A stretch of DNA of 64,000 bases from Thalassobius sp002708925 (GTDB taxonomy: Bacteria > Pseudomonadota > Alphaproteobacteria > Rhodobacterales > Rhodobacteraceae). The stretch spans positions 372,001-436,000 of the forward strand of contig NZ_JBNAGJ010000002.1 in the NCBI RefSeq assembly GCF_049803795.1. The letters run 5' to 3'. The position numbers were made by a program, and so were the translations under genes. The notes below the pieces were generated by a model. It was not told where the DNA came from, made no database searches, and saw only the letters and a program-made list of their open reading frames with translations. Below, piece after piece: positions 1 to 8,596 of the stretch; the first letter of the stretch is position 1, and the number at the start of each line of letters is the position of its first letter.

Positions 1-577
1 CCACGATTTCGGTGCCGGTTCCGGCCAGGGCCTCTTTGAACGCAGCGATCCCGTCACGGCCAAAGGCATAATCCTGCGCCAGGGTTGCGATTTTCACGTC
101 ATCGCCCGCCAGCGCAATCGCATTCGCCACCGCATCTTGCGAACTGTTGCGCCCGGTGCGGAAAATATAGCGGTTCCAGTTCGCGCCGGTGATGCTGTCG
201 GCCACGGCCGGCTCGACGATCAGGATCTTTTCATATTCCTCGGCCACCGGCAGCATCGCCAGCGCCACGCCCGAGCTGACCGGCCCCACGGCCAGATCAA
301 CCTCGTCATCGCCATAGGCCTCTTCCAGCAGGGCCTTGCCGTTGTCGGGCTTCAGCTGAGTGTCCTTTTCGATCACCACGATCTTTTCGCCGTCAATCTC
401 CATCGTGCCGCCGGTCGCATATTCCAGCCCCAGCATCAGCCCGTCATGAGACTGTTTCGCATAGGCCTCGAACGGGCCGGTTTTGCCATAGACATGGGCA
501 ATCTTGATGTCCGCCATCGCGCCGGTTGCAGCCAGTGCCAGCGCCGAGACAAGCCCGGTCAGAACTGTACGTTTCAC
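1..577 (-). CDS. Branched-chain amino acid/amide ABC transporter substrate-binding protein (partial)
   Basis: Periplasmic receptor of a LivK/Peripla_BP_6 type ABC importer that would capture an amino acid, amide or related compound. The first 192 residues are visible and the C-terminus lies beyond base 1. A GTG start at 577 follows a GGGAGG ribosome site. Residues 1-22 form a signal peptide (KR, a hydrophobic run, then AMA). The mature part starts DIKIAHVYGKTGPF, the usual first strand of this family, and later shows VGPVSSGVALAM and a RNSSQDA stretch typical of the ligand-binding lobes. A promoter-like sequence lies 43 bp upstream. The permease and ATPase genes are not in the window, so the ligand cannot be named. 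Confidence 0.85.
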   Translation of the reverse strand, partial: MKRTVLTGLVSALALAATGAMADIKIAHVYGKTGPFEAYAKQSHDGLMLGLEYATGGTMEIDGEKIVVIEKDTQLKPDNGKALLEEAYGDDEVDLAVGPVSSGVALAMLPVAEEYEKILIVEPAVADSITGANWNRYIFRTGRNSSQDAVANAIALAGDDVKIATLAQDYAFGRDGIAAFKEALAGTGTEIV

Positions 578-619
578 GGTGATCCTCCCTGATCAATATA
601 GACGTGTTGTCTTGGGCTA

Positions 620-649
620 ATGCTAGAAACTGAGCGGGTTAACCGTCAA
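620..649 (-). promoter_or_regulatory. Putative sigma70-type promoter of the binding-protein gene
   Basis: On the minus strand a -35 box TTGACG (649-644) and a -10 box TAGCAT (625-620) are separated by 18 bp, about 43 bp before the GTG start at 577. This is a consensus match by eye only. Confidence 0.4.
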
Positions 650-745
650 TTCAGTATAAACCCGTATCCTTCTGAACGGGGTTTCCGGGCTTGACGCCAG
701 AAATGTAATGTTATTACCTAATCATTCATAAAACCAAGTGCCGCA

Positions 746-997
746 ATGACCCGAAACCTGTCTACCCAGCTAAAGAAACGCAGACGCGCCGCCGGGAATC
801 CGATGGCCGCCTTTGACAATCTACCCCCCGAGGCCCGCGCCTGGGCGGCCCAGGCAGTCCTGCCCTGGTCTGCGCAGTCCGTTCGCAAAATCTGGAGCCG
901 CGCCCTACGGGAAACTGGGTGCAAAATCAGTGCCTTGAACCGTCTTGACGCGGCCGAGAGGGCGACCCTCTCCAAAGAGCCCGCCCCCAGCCTTTAG
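746..997 (+). CDS. Small basic protein, DUF6525-like
   Basis: An 83-residue protein of unknown function, with a basic N-terminus (KKRRR at 10-14) and tryptophan-rich motifs (RAWAAQA, LPWSAQSVRKIWSRAL). The pattern of basic start, LPPEARAW and LPWS resembles the small DUF6525 family that I remember from Rhodobacterales. No signal peptide or membrane segment is visible. Its last 4 bases overlap the end of the convergent SDR gene. It stands alone between two leftward transcription units. The family assignment is from memory and no function is proposed. Confidence 0.6.
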   Translation: MTRNLSTQLKKRRRAAGNPMAAFDNLPPEARAWAAQAVLPWSAQSVRKIWSRALRETGCKISALNRLDAAERATLSKEPAPSL

Positions 998-1734
998 ATA
1001 CAGCGCCCGCCATCCACCTCCATCGCGGTGCCGGTGATCATGCTGGCCTCGTCCGAGCACAGAAAGCAGGCCGCATTTCCCAGATCCTCGGGGGTGGAAA
1101 ACCGCCCGATCGGAATGGTGGACAGGAACTTGGCGCGCATCTCGGGCGTATCCTCGCCCATGAAACTGGACAAAAGCGGCGTTTCCCCCGCTACCGGACA
1201 CAGGGCATTCACGCGGATGCCCTTGGGGGCCAGTTCCACCGCCATGGTTTTCGTCGCGGTGATCATCCATCCCTTCGAGGCATTGTACCAGTTCAGGTTC
1301 GGACGCGGGCTAAGCCCCGCTGTCGAGGCCACGTTCAAAATCGCCCCCGCTCTGGCCGCCACCATCATCGGATTGAACGCCCGCGCCATCAGGTAGACGC
1401 TTTTGCAGTTCACGTTGAAAACGCGGTCGAATTCCGCGTCCGTGACTGTCTCCATCGGTTTGGGCAGATGAGTCACCCCGGCGTTGTTGACGATGATCTC
1501 CACCCCGGCCCAGTCCAATTGCACCTTCTCCGCCATCGCCGCCACGCTGGCGGCATCCGAGACATCCACCTGCACCGCGATCCCACCGATATCCGCAGCC
1601 ACCTGCGCCGCCAGATCTGCGTTCAGATCGGCCACCATCACCTGCGCGCCCTCGGCGGCGAATTTCCGTGCGATGCCAGCGCCGAACCCGCTGGCGCCCC
1701 CTGTCACGATGGCGCGCTTTCCTTCAAGTCTCAT
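994..1734 (-). CDS. SDR family oxidoreductase
   Basis: NAD(P)-dependent short-chain dehydrogenase of 246 residues, the usual length of classical SDRs. Visible motifs are the cofactor loop TGGASGFG (11-18), NNAG (83-86), the catalytic Tyr150 and Lys154 in YNASK, and a C-terminal MEVDGG. An aspartate after the second strand (VADLNAD) favours NAD over NADP. It is the last gene of the leftward catabolic operon and overlaps the preceding gene by 11 bp; GGGAGAG precedes the ATG at 1734. In this operon it probably oxidises a hydroxyl group released from the imported substrate. The substrate is unknown. Confidence 0.85.
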   Translation of the reverse strand: MRLEGKRAIVTGGASGFGAGIARKFAAEGAQVMVADLNADLAAQVAADIGGIAVQVDVSDAASVAAMAEKVQLDWAGVEIIVNNAGVTHLPKPMETVTDAEFDRVFNVNCKSVYLMARAFNPMMVAARAGAILNVASTAGLSPRPNLNWYNASKGWMITATKTMAVELAPKGIRVNALCPVAGETPLLSSFMGEDTPEMRAKFLSTIPIGRFSTPEDLGNAACFLCSDEASMITGTAMEVDGGRCI

Positions 1735-2185
1735 GCATCTCTCCCAGTTTTTCAGTCCAATTCTTCAGTAACTGCCGCGCCGCTTGCTGGCGCAACAGCT
1801 GGAATTCCGGCTCGGCTGTGTCCTGGCCGGCCTTGTATCGCTGATCCCCAAGGCGCGTGATCATGACACCGGGCGCACCGAATTGATCGGCCGTCACATC
1901 CACGATCCATCCCCCGCTTTGGACCCAGGCATGTCCGTGCCACACCCCGTCCAGCCGGTATCCCTGCGGCCCAAGCGCCGGACTGCCGATCACAAATTCG
2001 GCTGGGATTCCACGGCTGCGCAGCACATCCCGCACAAACAGGCTGGAGCGGCCACACGTCCCCTGGCTAAGCGTCCGTTTCTTCGGGCTGCCCGCACGCC
2101 GGTGCCATGCCGCCCAATGAGGCTCCAGAAAGGCGCGGGCCTGGCGCGCGGCCTCCAGCAGCCGGTGCGGCGCCGCGTCATCCAT
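1724..2185 (-). CDS. Transglutaminase/papain-fold-like hypothetical protein
   Basis: A 153-residue protein with a possible Cys-His-Asp triad in the order of the transglutaminase-like fold: Cys44 in QGTCGRSS, His85 in WHGHAWV and Asp96 in WIVDVTADQFG. It has no signal peptide, so it is probably cytoplasmic. It lies within the operon, overlapping the aldehyde dehydrogenase stop by 8 bp and the SDR start by 11 bp, which points to translational coupling and a role in the same pathway. Hydrolysis or transfer of an amide or gamma-glutamyl bond would fit the fold and the amidohydrolase at the head of the operon, but that is inference. Confidence 0.55.
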   Translation of the reverse strand: MDDAAPHRLLEAARQARAFLEPHWAAWHRRAGSPKKRTLSQGTCGRSSLFVRDVLRSRGIPAEFVIGSPALGPQGYRLDGVWHGHAWVQSGGWIVDVTADQFGAPGVMITRLGDQRYKAGQDTAEPEFQLLRQQAARQLLKNWTEKLGEMHET

Positions 2186-3629
2186 GCAAGGCCGCGACAG
2201 TTTTCAGCGTGGTGAATCCATACATCGCCTCAAACCCCTTTTCCCGGCCATGCCCGGATTTCCCCATCCCGCCAAAGGGCAGCTCGACCCCGCCACCAGC
2301 GCCGTAGTTGTTGATAAACACCTGTCCCGTACGGATGCGTTTGGCCATGCGCATCTGCCGCGCGCCATTCTGCGTCCAGACCGAGGCCACCAGCCCGTAA
2401 TCCGTGCCGTTCGCGATGGCGATGGCCTCGTCCTCATCCTCGAACGGGATGACCACCTGCACCGGGCCGAAAATCTCGTCCCGCGCCAGCGCGTGATCGG
2501 GGGCCACACCGGCGAACAGCGTAGGCCGGAGGAAATTCCCCCCCTCGGGCGCGTCCTGCAAAACCCCCTGCGCCGCGGTTTCCAGATCGGCCCCTTTCGC
2601 CAGAAAACCGCTGACAATCCCACGCTGCTTGGCCGAGATCAGCGGCCCCACGTCCAGATCGGCCAACGCAGGCCCCACCTGCAAGGCGCTGTATCGCTCG
2701 GCCATCCGCGCCAACACCTGATCGTGCACCGAGCGATGCACCAAAATCCGGCTGGAGGCCGAGCACGTCTGCCCCGCATTCTGAATCCCCGCATTCACCA
2801 AAAACGGCAGGGCCGCGTCAATATCGGCATCGTCGAACACGATCTGAGGCGACTTGCCCCCCAGTTCCAGCGTCACCGGCACCACGTTCGGCGCGGCGGC
2901 CATCTGCACATTCACCCCCGTCGCGACCGAGCCAGTAAAACTGATATGGTCGATCCTGTCCGAAGCGCTAAGCGCGGCCCCTGCCTCGGATCCCAGCCCA
3001 GGCACGACATTCAGAACGCCATCGGGCAGGCCCGCCTCTTTCGCCATATCGGCAAAGGCCAAAGCGGTCAGGCAGGCGTCCTCGGCCGGTTTCAGAACGC
3101 AGGCATTGCCCGTCGCCAGAGCCGCGCCAACCGAGCGGCCGATGATCTGCATCGGGTAATTCCACGGCACGATATGGCCGGTCACACCATGCGGCTCGCG
3201 CAGCGTATAAACGGTATAGCCCTCCAGATAGGGAATCGTTTCCCCATGCAGTTTGTCCGCCGCACCGCCGTAGAATTCGCAGTAGCGCGCCAGGGCAATC
3301 GCGTCCGCCCGCGCCTGTTTCAGCGGCTTGCCTACATCCATTGCCTCGATCCGGGCCAGATCCTCGACTTGGGTCATCACAAGGTCGCGCAGCTTCAGCA
3401 GGATACGCCCCCGTACGGAGGCCGGAGTCCGCCCCCACTCCCCTTCAAATGCGGCGCGGGCGGCGTCAATCGCAGCGTCAATATCCTCGGCTCCACCGCG
3501 GGCTATCGCGCCGATCTCGGCCCCGGTGGAGGGATCCATCAGCGGCAACACCTGCCCCGAGGCCGGCCTTACCCATTTCCCATTGATCAGGCATTTCGTG
3601 GGGTCAAACCACAGGTTCAGCTCGGTCAT
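2178..3629 (-). CDS. Aldehyde dehydrogenase family protein
   Basis: NAD(P)-dependent aldehyde dehydrogenase of 483 residues, full length for the betaine/gamma-aminobutyraldehyde dehydrogenase type. Visible motifs are the oxyanion/cofactor segment VPWNYP (154-159), FTGSVATG (231-238), the general base Glu255 in LELGGKSP, the catalytic Cys289 in GQTCSA, and EIFGPV further on. GGAGAG precedes the ATG at 3629. Its start overlaps the end of the ABC ATPase gene by 26 bp. It would oxidise an aldehyde made from the substrate brought in by the linked transporter. The exact aldehyde cannot be told from motifs. Confidence 0.9.
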   Translation of the reverse strand: MTELNLWFDPTKCLINGKWVRPASGQVLPLMDPSTGAEIGAIARGGAEDIDAAIDAARAAFEGEWGRTPASVRGRILLKLRDLVMTQVEDLARIEAMDVGKPLKQARADAIALARYCEFYGGAADKLHGETIPYLEGYTVYTLREPHGVTGHIVPWNYPMQIIGRSVGAALATGNACVLKPAEDACLTALAFADMAKEAGLPDGVLNVVPGLGSEAGAALSASDRIDHISFTGSVATGVNVQMAAAPNVVPVTLELGGKSPQIVFDDADIDAALPFLVNAGIQNAGQTCSASSRILVHRSVHDQVLARMAERYSALQVGPALADLDVGPLISAKQRGIVSGFLAKGADLETAAQGVLQDAPEGGNFLRPTLFAGVAPDHALARDEIFGPVQVVIPFEDEDEAIAIANGTDYGLVASVWTQNGARQMRMAKRIRTGQVFINNYGAGGGVELPFGGMGKSGHGREKGFEAMYGFTTLKTVAALHG

Positions 3630-5217
3630 CGTTCTCTCCGTTTGTCACGTCCTCCGGCAGAACCGGCGCGGCGGCAATCAATTGCTGGGTATAGTCATGC
3701 TGCGGGTCGTCAAAGACCTGCGCGGTGGCGCCTTGTTCCACGATCTCGCCCGCGCGCATCACCATCACCCGATCGGTGATCGAGCGCACAACGCGCAGGT
3801 CGTGGCTGATGAACAGATAGGCCAGCCGGTATTCCGTTTGCAGCGTCGCCAGAAGATCCAGAATCTGTGCGCGGATGCTGACGTCCAGCGCGCTGACGGC
3901 CTCGTCCAGAATTACGATTTCCGGCCGCAGAATAAGAGCGCGCGCAATGGCGATCCGCTGCCGCTGCCCCCCGCTGAATTCATGGATGTAGCGCTCCATC
4001 GCGTCGGCGCCAATGCCCACGTCCTCCAGCACTTTGGCGACCCGAGCGCGCCAGTCATCGGGACGTCTGTGCGCCAGATGAAAAGGCTCGGCCACCAGAC
4101 GCGCAACTTTCCAACGGGGGTTGAAGCTGCTGTAGGGATCTTGAAAAACGACCTGTATACCGGATCTAAGAGAATTGGGAAAATCCCGTCCAACTCTTTG
4201 ACCAAAAGCGATAATTTCTCCGCCCTGAGTCTCTTCCAGCCCCAGAATGGCACGGGTTAACGTGGATTTTCCGCAGCCGGATTCGCCCACCAAGCCCAGG
4301 CTTTCGCCCTGACGCAATTGGAAACTGACGCCTTTCACCGCGCGGAATGTCTGCGTGCCGCCCCACCAGCCCTGACGGTGAATCGTGTAGTCGCGCACGA
4401 CATTGCGAACGTCCAGAAGAACCTCTGACGGCTCGTCTGTGGAACGGTCGGGCTGATGGGCCGAGGCCTCAAGAAGCGCCTTCGAATACGGGTGCCGCAT
4501 GTTGCGCAACAGCCAGTCCGCCGCGCCAGATTCAACGACTTCACCTTGGCGCATGATCACGATCTCATCGGCCATATCCGCGACCACCGCCAGATCATGG
4601 CTGATCAGCAAAAGCCCCATGCCTTCCTCTTGTACCAGCTTGCGCAGCAGAGTCAGGATCTGCGCCTGCGTGGTTACGTCCAGCGCCGTTGTCGGCTCGT
4701 CCGCGATCAGCAGTTTGGGGCGCAGAGCGATGGCCATCGCGATCACCACACGCTGTCTTTGGCCGCCGGACAGCTCGTGTGGATAACGCCCCAGGGGGAA
4801 CCTGTCTTGGGGAAGTTCGGCCCGTGTCAGCGCCTCGGCTGCGCGGGTCAGAGCCTCGGAGCGACTGACGTTCTCATGAATCAGAATGGTCTCGGCCACC
4901 TGATCGCCGATGGTCTTGATCGGGTTCAACGCGGTCATCGGTTCCTGAAAAACCATACCCACATCACGGCCACGCATCTGGCACAGGGATGGCTCGGGCA
5001 TGTTCAGAACATCCTGCCCATTCAGAATGATCCGCCCAGAACATACGGAGCCGTGTGGAAGCAGTTGCAGCGCCGCAAAAGCAGTCATCGACTTGCCCGA
5101 GCCGCTTTCGCCAATCACGCCGACGATCTGGCCGGGCGCAACTGACAGCCCCACATTCTTCAGGATCGGAGCGCCATGAATGGACAGGTTCAGCCCTTCG
5201 ATCTGCAACAGGCTCAT
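3604..5217 (-). CDS. Dipeptide/oligopeptide-type ABC transporter, fused double ATPase (DppD-DppF-like)
   Basis: Cytoplasmic energy-coupling subunit carrying two complete ATPase domains in one chain of 537 residues. Domain 1 has Walker A GESGSGKS (36-43), signature LSGGQRQ (150-156) and DEPTTALD. Domain 2 has GESGCGKST (312-320), signature FSGGQRQ (415-421) and LDEAVSALD. In Escherichia coli these are two proteins, DppD and DppF; the fusion is common in other bacteria. The start overlaps the stop of the preceding permease gene (ATGA), so the two are translationally coupled. It powers the two permeases upstream in the operon. Confidence 0.92.
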   Translation of the reverse strand: MSLLQIEGLNLSIHGAPILKNVGLSVAPGQIVGVIGESGSGKSMTAFAALQLLPHGSVCSGRIILNGQDVLNMPEPSLCQMRGRDVGMVFQEPMTALNPIKTIGDQVAETILIHENVSRSEALTRAAEALTRAELPQDRFPLGRYPHELSGGQRQRVVIAMAIALRPKLLIADEPTTALDVTTQAQILTLLRKLVQEEGMGLLLISHDLAVVADMADEIVIMRQGEVVESGAADWLLRNMRHPYSKALLEASAHQPDRSTDEPSEVLLDVRNVVRDYTIHRQGWWGGTQTFRAVKGVSFQLRQGESLGLVGESGCGKSTLTRAILGLEETQGGEIIAFGQRVGRDFPNSLRSGIQVVFQDPYSSFNPRWKVARLVAEPFHLAHRRPDDWRARVAKVLEDVGIGADAMERYIHEFSGGQRQRIAIARALILRPEIVILDEAVSALDVSIRAQILDLLATLQTEYRLAYLFISHDLRVVRSITDRVMVMRAGEIVEQGATAQVFDDPQHDYTQQLIAAAPVLPEDVTNGENDDRAEPVV

Positions 5218-6032
5218 GTCCGTGCTCTCCGCAGTTTGGGGTCAAACAGATCACGCAGCCCATCGCCCATCAGGTTCAGCCCCAACACCGTCAGCAAAAT
5301 CGCCAATCCGGGGAACAGGGCCATATGCGGCGCGAATGAAATCATCGTCTGACTGTCCGCCAGCATCCGCCCCCAGGACGGCGTCGGCGGCTGCGCGCCC
5401 AGCCCCACATAGCTCAGCCCCGCCTCGGCCAGGATGCCCAGTGAGAACTGGATCGTCCCCTGCACGATCAGCAGGTTCAACACGTTGGGCAGGATATGCT
5501 CGACCGAGATCCGCGCCGCCGATTTCCCCGACACCCGCGCCGCCATCACATAGTCCCGCGTCCACAGGCTCAGCGCCCCCGAGCGCGTCAGCCGCGCGAA
5601 AACCGGGATGTTGAAAATGCCAATCGCGATGATCGCATTCAACGCCGAGGCCCCGAAAACGGCGGTGATCATGATGGCGATCAGCAGGCTGGGAAAGGCA
5701 AAAACCAGATCGTTGCCGCGCATGATCAGCTCGTCCATCAGCCCGCCCTTGCGCGCCGCCGCCGCCAGCCCCAACGGCACCCCGACCCCCATACCGATCC
5801 CCACCGCCACCAAGGCAACCGCGATCGAGGTCCGCGCCCCCACCATGATCATGCTCAGAATATCGCGGCCAAAATGATCCGTCCCCAAAGGATGCGCGGC
5901 ACTGGGCGGCTTGATCTTGTTGGCGATGTCCAGCCCGGTCACGTCATAAGGCACCCAGGCGAAACTCAGCACCGCCGCCCCGGCAAAAATCAGCGTCAGA
6001 ATCGTGCCGATCCACAGGTTCCGATTGCCCAT
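5214..6032 (-). CDS. Peptide/nickel-type ABC transporter permease (DppC-like)
   Basis: Inner-membrane permease of 272 residues. It starts MGNRNLWIGTILTLIFAG, whose first helix is followed by the DppC-type DHFGRD motif (HPLGTDHFGRDILSM), then several hydrophobic segments. The cytoplasmic EAA-like loop, AARVSGKSAARISVEHILPN, is where the ATPase docks. A longer reading frame upstream is open, but the ATG at 6032 matches the family N-terminus and overlaps the previous stop by one base (TGATG). It pairs with the DppB-like permease. The substrate class (peptide, opine or similar) is inferred from the family. Confidence 0.9.
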   Translation of the reverse strand: MGNRNLWIGTILTLIFAGAAVLSFAWVPYDVTGLDIANKIKPPSAAHPLGTDHFGRDILSMIMVGARTSIAVALVAVGIGMGVGVPLGLAAAARKGGLMDELIMRGNDLVFAFPSLLIAIMITAVFGASALNAIIAIGIFNIPVFARLTRSGALSLWTRDYVMAARVSGKSAARISVEHILPNVLNLLIVQGTIQFSLGILAEAGLSYVGLGAQPPTPSWGRMLADSQTMISFAPHMALFPGLAILLTVLGLNLMGDGLRDLFDPKLRRART

Positions 6033-6979
6033 CAGCGCCGCCCCCTCAGCCGAGGATCCACCAGCGCATAGGCCATATCCACCGCGAAATTCACCACGAT
6101 CACGGCAAAGACAAGCAGCATCACCACCGATTCCACCACAATCAGATCCCGCGCGCTGATCGACTGGAACACCAGCCGCCCCAGCCCCGGCAGGAAAAAC
6201 ACGTTCTCGATAATAATCGCGCCAGCCAGCAGAAACGAAAACTGCAATCCGATAATCGTCAGCACCGGAATCAACGCATTGCGCAACGCGTGCCCCCATA
6301 ATGCCTGCCGCTTGCTCAGCCCCTTGGCCCGCGCCGTGCGGATGAAATCCTCGCTCAGCGTATCCAGCAAAGACGACCGCATCACCCGCGCCAGAATACT
6401 GGCCTGAGGCAAAGCCAACGCCACCGCAGGCAGGGTCAGCGACTTCACCGCCGCAAAAAAGCCAGCCTCCCAGCCAAAAAACCCGCCGGCCGAAAACCAC
6501 CGCAAATTGATCGCAAAAACCAGCACCATCAGCATCGCAAACCAGAAATTCGGGATCGCCACGCCCAGCTGCGTCACCCCCATCACCCCTACATCCACGG
6601 CCGATCCGCGTCTGCTCGCCGCCCAGATCCCGGCAGGAAAGGCAATTGCCGTGCTCAGCGTCAGCGCATAAATCGCCAGCGGCAGCGACACCCAAAGCCG
6701 CTCGCCAATCATCTCGGCCACCGGCGTGCGATACGTATAGGACACCCCGAAATCCCCGGTCAGCATCCCGCCCACCCAGGACACATACCGCTCCAGAACC
6801 GAGTCATCCAACCCCAGTTCCTCACGCAGCGCAGCCAGCGTATCCTCTTGCGCATTAATCCCCAGCATATAGGCCGCCGGATCCCCCGGCACGACCTCAA
6901 GCGCCAGGAAAATCACCACCGAGGCCACCGCCAGGCTCAGCCCCAAAGACACCATTCTTTTCAGAAAATAGCGCAGCAT
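6032..6979 (-). CDS. Peptide/nickel-type ABC transporter permease (DppB-like)
   Basis: Inner-membrane permease of 315 residues. The chosen ATG at 6979 gives MLRYFLKRMVSLGLSLAVAS, the standard DppB beginning with its first transmembrane helix. An in-frame upstream start would add 28 charged residues lying over an intergenic repeat. The periplasmic loop contains VPGDPAAYMLG and a GLDDSVLERYVSWVGGMLTGDFG block typical of this family. The EAA loop reads RTARAKGLSKRQALWGHALR. It is the first permease after the binding protein, with a 115-bp gap that holds a dispersed repeat copy. Confidence 0.9.
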   Translation of the reverse strand: MLRYFLKRMVSLGLSLAVASVVIFLALEVVPGDPAAYMLGINAQEDTLAALREELGLDDSVLERYVSWVGGMLTGDFGVSYTYRTPVAEMIGERLWVSLPLAIYALTLSTAIAFPAGIWAASRRGSAVDVGVMGVTQLGVAIPNFWFAMLMVLVFAINLRWFSAGGFFGWEAGFFAAVKSLTLPAVALALPQASILARVMRSSLLDTLSEDFIRTARAKGLSKRQALWGHALRNALIPVLTIIGLQFSFLLAGAIIIENVFFLPGLGRLVFQSISARDLIVVESVVMLLVFAVIVVNFAVDMAYALVDPRLRGRR

Positions 6980-7014
6980 CTCGCCCGTCACCCACCTTAC
7001 GAGGGCCCCGCACC

Positions 7015-7055
7015 CTTCTTCGTTTCTTTCTGACGGAAATACTCCCGCCGGAGGC
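7015..7055. repeat. Dispersed intergenic repeat, copy A
   Basis: Sequence of the form CTTCTT..TTTCTGACGGAAATACTC then CCGCCGGAGGC, between the binding-protein stop and the DppB start. Related copies lie at 10535-10560 and 45755-45787. The CCGCCGGAGGC tail could form a short stem. Confidence 0.5.
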
Positions 7056-7094
7056 GTCCGCACATCCCCTCATGCACGAACGCCCGCGCTCAGA

Positions 7095-8579
7095 TCACTC
7101 GGCCCAGTAAACCCCGGTCATATCCGTCGCCTGGGTCGGCGCATCCTTCCACAGGCCCATCACCTTGGCATTCGCCACGGTCGGGAAGGCCAGCTGGAAC
7201 AGATAGCCGTTCACATAATCACCGCTGATCTTCTCCTGCATCGCTGTCAGCAGCTCAGAGCGCCGCGCCGGGTCGCTCTCGGCGGCCAGCGCCGTATTCA
7301 AGGCCTGAAACACCGCGCTGTCATACTGGAAATAGTAATCAGGCCGCGCATAGATCCCGATGTCAAACGGTTCGGTGTGGCTGACAATGGTCAGCCCGTA
7401 ATCCTTGCCGCGGAACACCTGCTCCAGCCATTGCGCCCATTCCAGATTGCTGATCTCGGTCTCGATCCCCACGGCGCGTAGCTGGGCCGCGATAATCTCG
7501 CCTCCGCGCCGCGCATAGGACGGCGGCGGCAGTTTCAGCGTGGTCTTGAACCCATCGGGGTATCCGGCCTCGGCCAGCAGTTTCCTGGCCATTTCCGGAT
7601 CATAGGCACTGCCCCCCGTCAGATCGACGTAATCGGGGTTGTGCGGTGCAAAATGAGTGCCAATCGGCGTACCATAACCAAACATCGCGCCGTCGATGAT
7701 CGCCTGCCGGTCGATCGCATGGGCCACAGCCGCGCGCACTTTCACATTATCCAGCGGAGGCATCTTGTTATTGGTGGACAGGATGGTTTCCCCTTCGGTC
7801 GAGCCAACCAGCACCTGGAACCGCGGGTCCGCCTCAAACTGAGGCAGGTTTTCCGGCGCGGGGAAGCCGACGAAAGCATTCACATCCTCGGCCATCACGG
7901 CAGCGAATGCGGCGGTCGGGTCGCTGATGAATTTGAAGCTCACCTTATCCAGCTTGGCCGGCGTGCCCCAATACGCGGTATTCTTCTCCAGGTCGATCTT
8001 ATCGCCCTGCACCCAGTTAGAGAACTTGAACGCCCCCGTGCCCACCGGGGCGGTTTTGATGTTTTCAATCGATTCAGGCGCGACAATCACCGCGTCGCCC
8101 CAGGCCATGTTGAACAGGAAGGATCCGTTCGGCCCGTCCAGCGTGACCTTGACGGTCATCGGGTCCACCACGGTCACATCCGTGATCCCTGCAAACAGGG
8201 CCTTCTGCGCATTGGCGCTGTCCTCGGCGCGGGCGCGATCCAGGCTGAATTTCACGTCCTCAGCGTCCATCGCGCTGCCATCATGGAAGGTCACGCCCTC
8301 ATTCAGATGAAAGGTATACTCGGTCCCGTCCTCGGAAATCTCCCAGCTTTTGGCCAGGCCGGGGTTCACAGACCCATCCGCGCCAAACCGGGTCAGCCCC
8401 TCGAAGACGTTGGAATACAGCACCGAGTCAATCGCCCCGGCAGCGGCCGAGGTCGGGTCCAGATGCGGCGGCTCCAGCTGCATCGCCACGACAATATCGG
8501 TTTTCGCGTGAGCCACCCCAACGCTGGCCGCCAGCGCAAGCGCGCTGATCAAGCCGGTCTTAAGTCCCTTAAAAGTCAT
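7095..8579 (-). CDS. ABC transporter periplasmic substrate-binding protein (SBP_bac_5 family)
   Basis: Periplasmic solute receptor of 494 residues for the peptide-type transporter. Residues 1-25 are a Sec signal peptide ending VAHA, followed by KTDIVVAMQLEPPHLDPTSAAAG, the classic start of family-5 binding proteins. The middle shows YTFHLNEGVTFHDGSAMDAEDVKFSLDR, the family signature region. GGGAGAAAGAGG precedes the ATG at 8579. It follows the M20 deacylase by 17 bp. The family binds peptides, opines, nickel chelates, glutathione and similar molecules, so the ligand is open. The neighbouring deacylase suggests an N-acyl or peptide compound. Confidence 0.92.
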   Translation of the reverse strand: MTFKGLKTGLISALALAASVGVAHAKTDIVVAMQLEPPHLDPTSAAAGAIDSVLYSNVFEGLTRFGADGSVNPGLAKSWEISEDGTEYTFHLNEGVTFHDGSAMDAEDVKFSLDRARAEDSANAQKALFAGITDVTVVDPMTVKVTLDGPNGSFLFNMAWGDAVIVAPESIENIKTAPVGTGAFKFSNWVQGDKIDLEKNTAYWGTPAKLDKVSFKFISDPTAAFAAVMAEDVNAFVGFPAPENLPQFEADPRFQVLVGSTEGETILSTNNKMPPLDNVKVRAAVAHAIDRQAIIDGAMFGYGTPIGTHFAPHNPDYVDLTGGSAYDPEMARKLLAEAGYPDGFKTTLKLPPPSYARRGGEIIAAQLRAVGIETEISNLEWAQWLEQVFRGKDYGLTIVSHTEPFDIGIYARPDYYFQYDSAVFQALNTALAAESDPARRSELLTAMQEKISGDYVNGYLFQLAFPTVANAKVMGLWKDAPTQATDMTGVYWAE

Positions 8580-8596
8580 CCTCTTTCTCCCTGTTG

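Noticed and set aside
661..690. Terminator between the binding protein and the DUF6525-like gene
   Set aside because: AAACCCGT/ACGGGGTTT is imperfect and neither gene ends there.
2184..3779. A 531-codon open frame on the plus strand opposite the aldehyde dehydrogenase
   Set aside because: It is rich in Arg, His, Pro and Gln with no domain, and the opposite strand encodes a clear full-length enzyme.
5214..6695. A 493-codon version of the DppC permease
   Set aside because: The first 221 residues are antisense-like Gly-rich sequence overlapping the DppB gene; the ATG at 6032 gives a normal permease.
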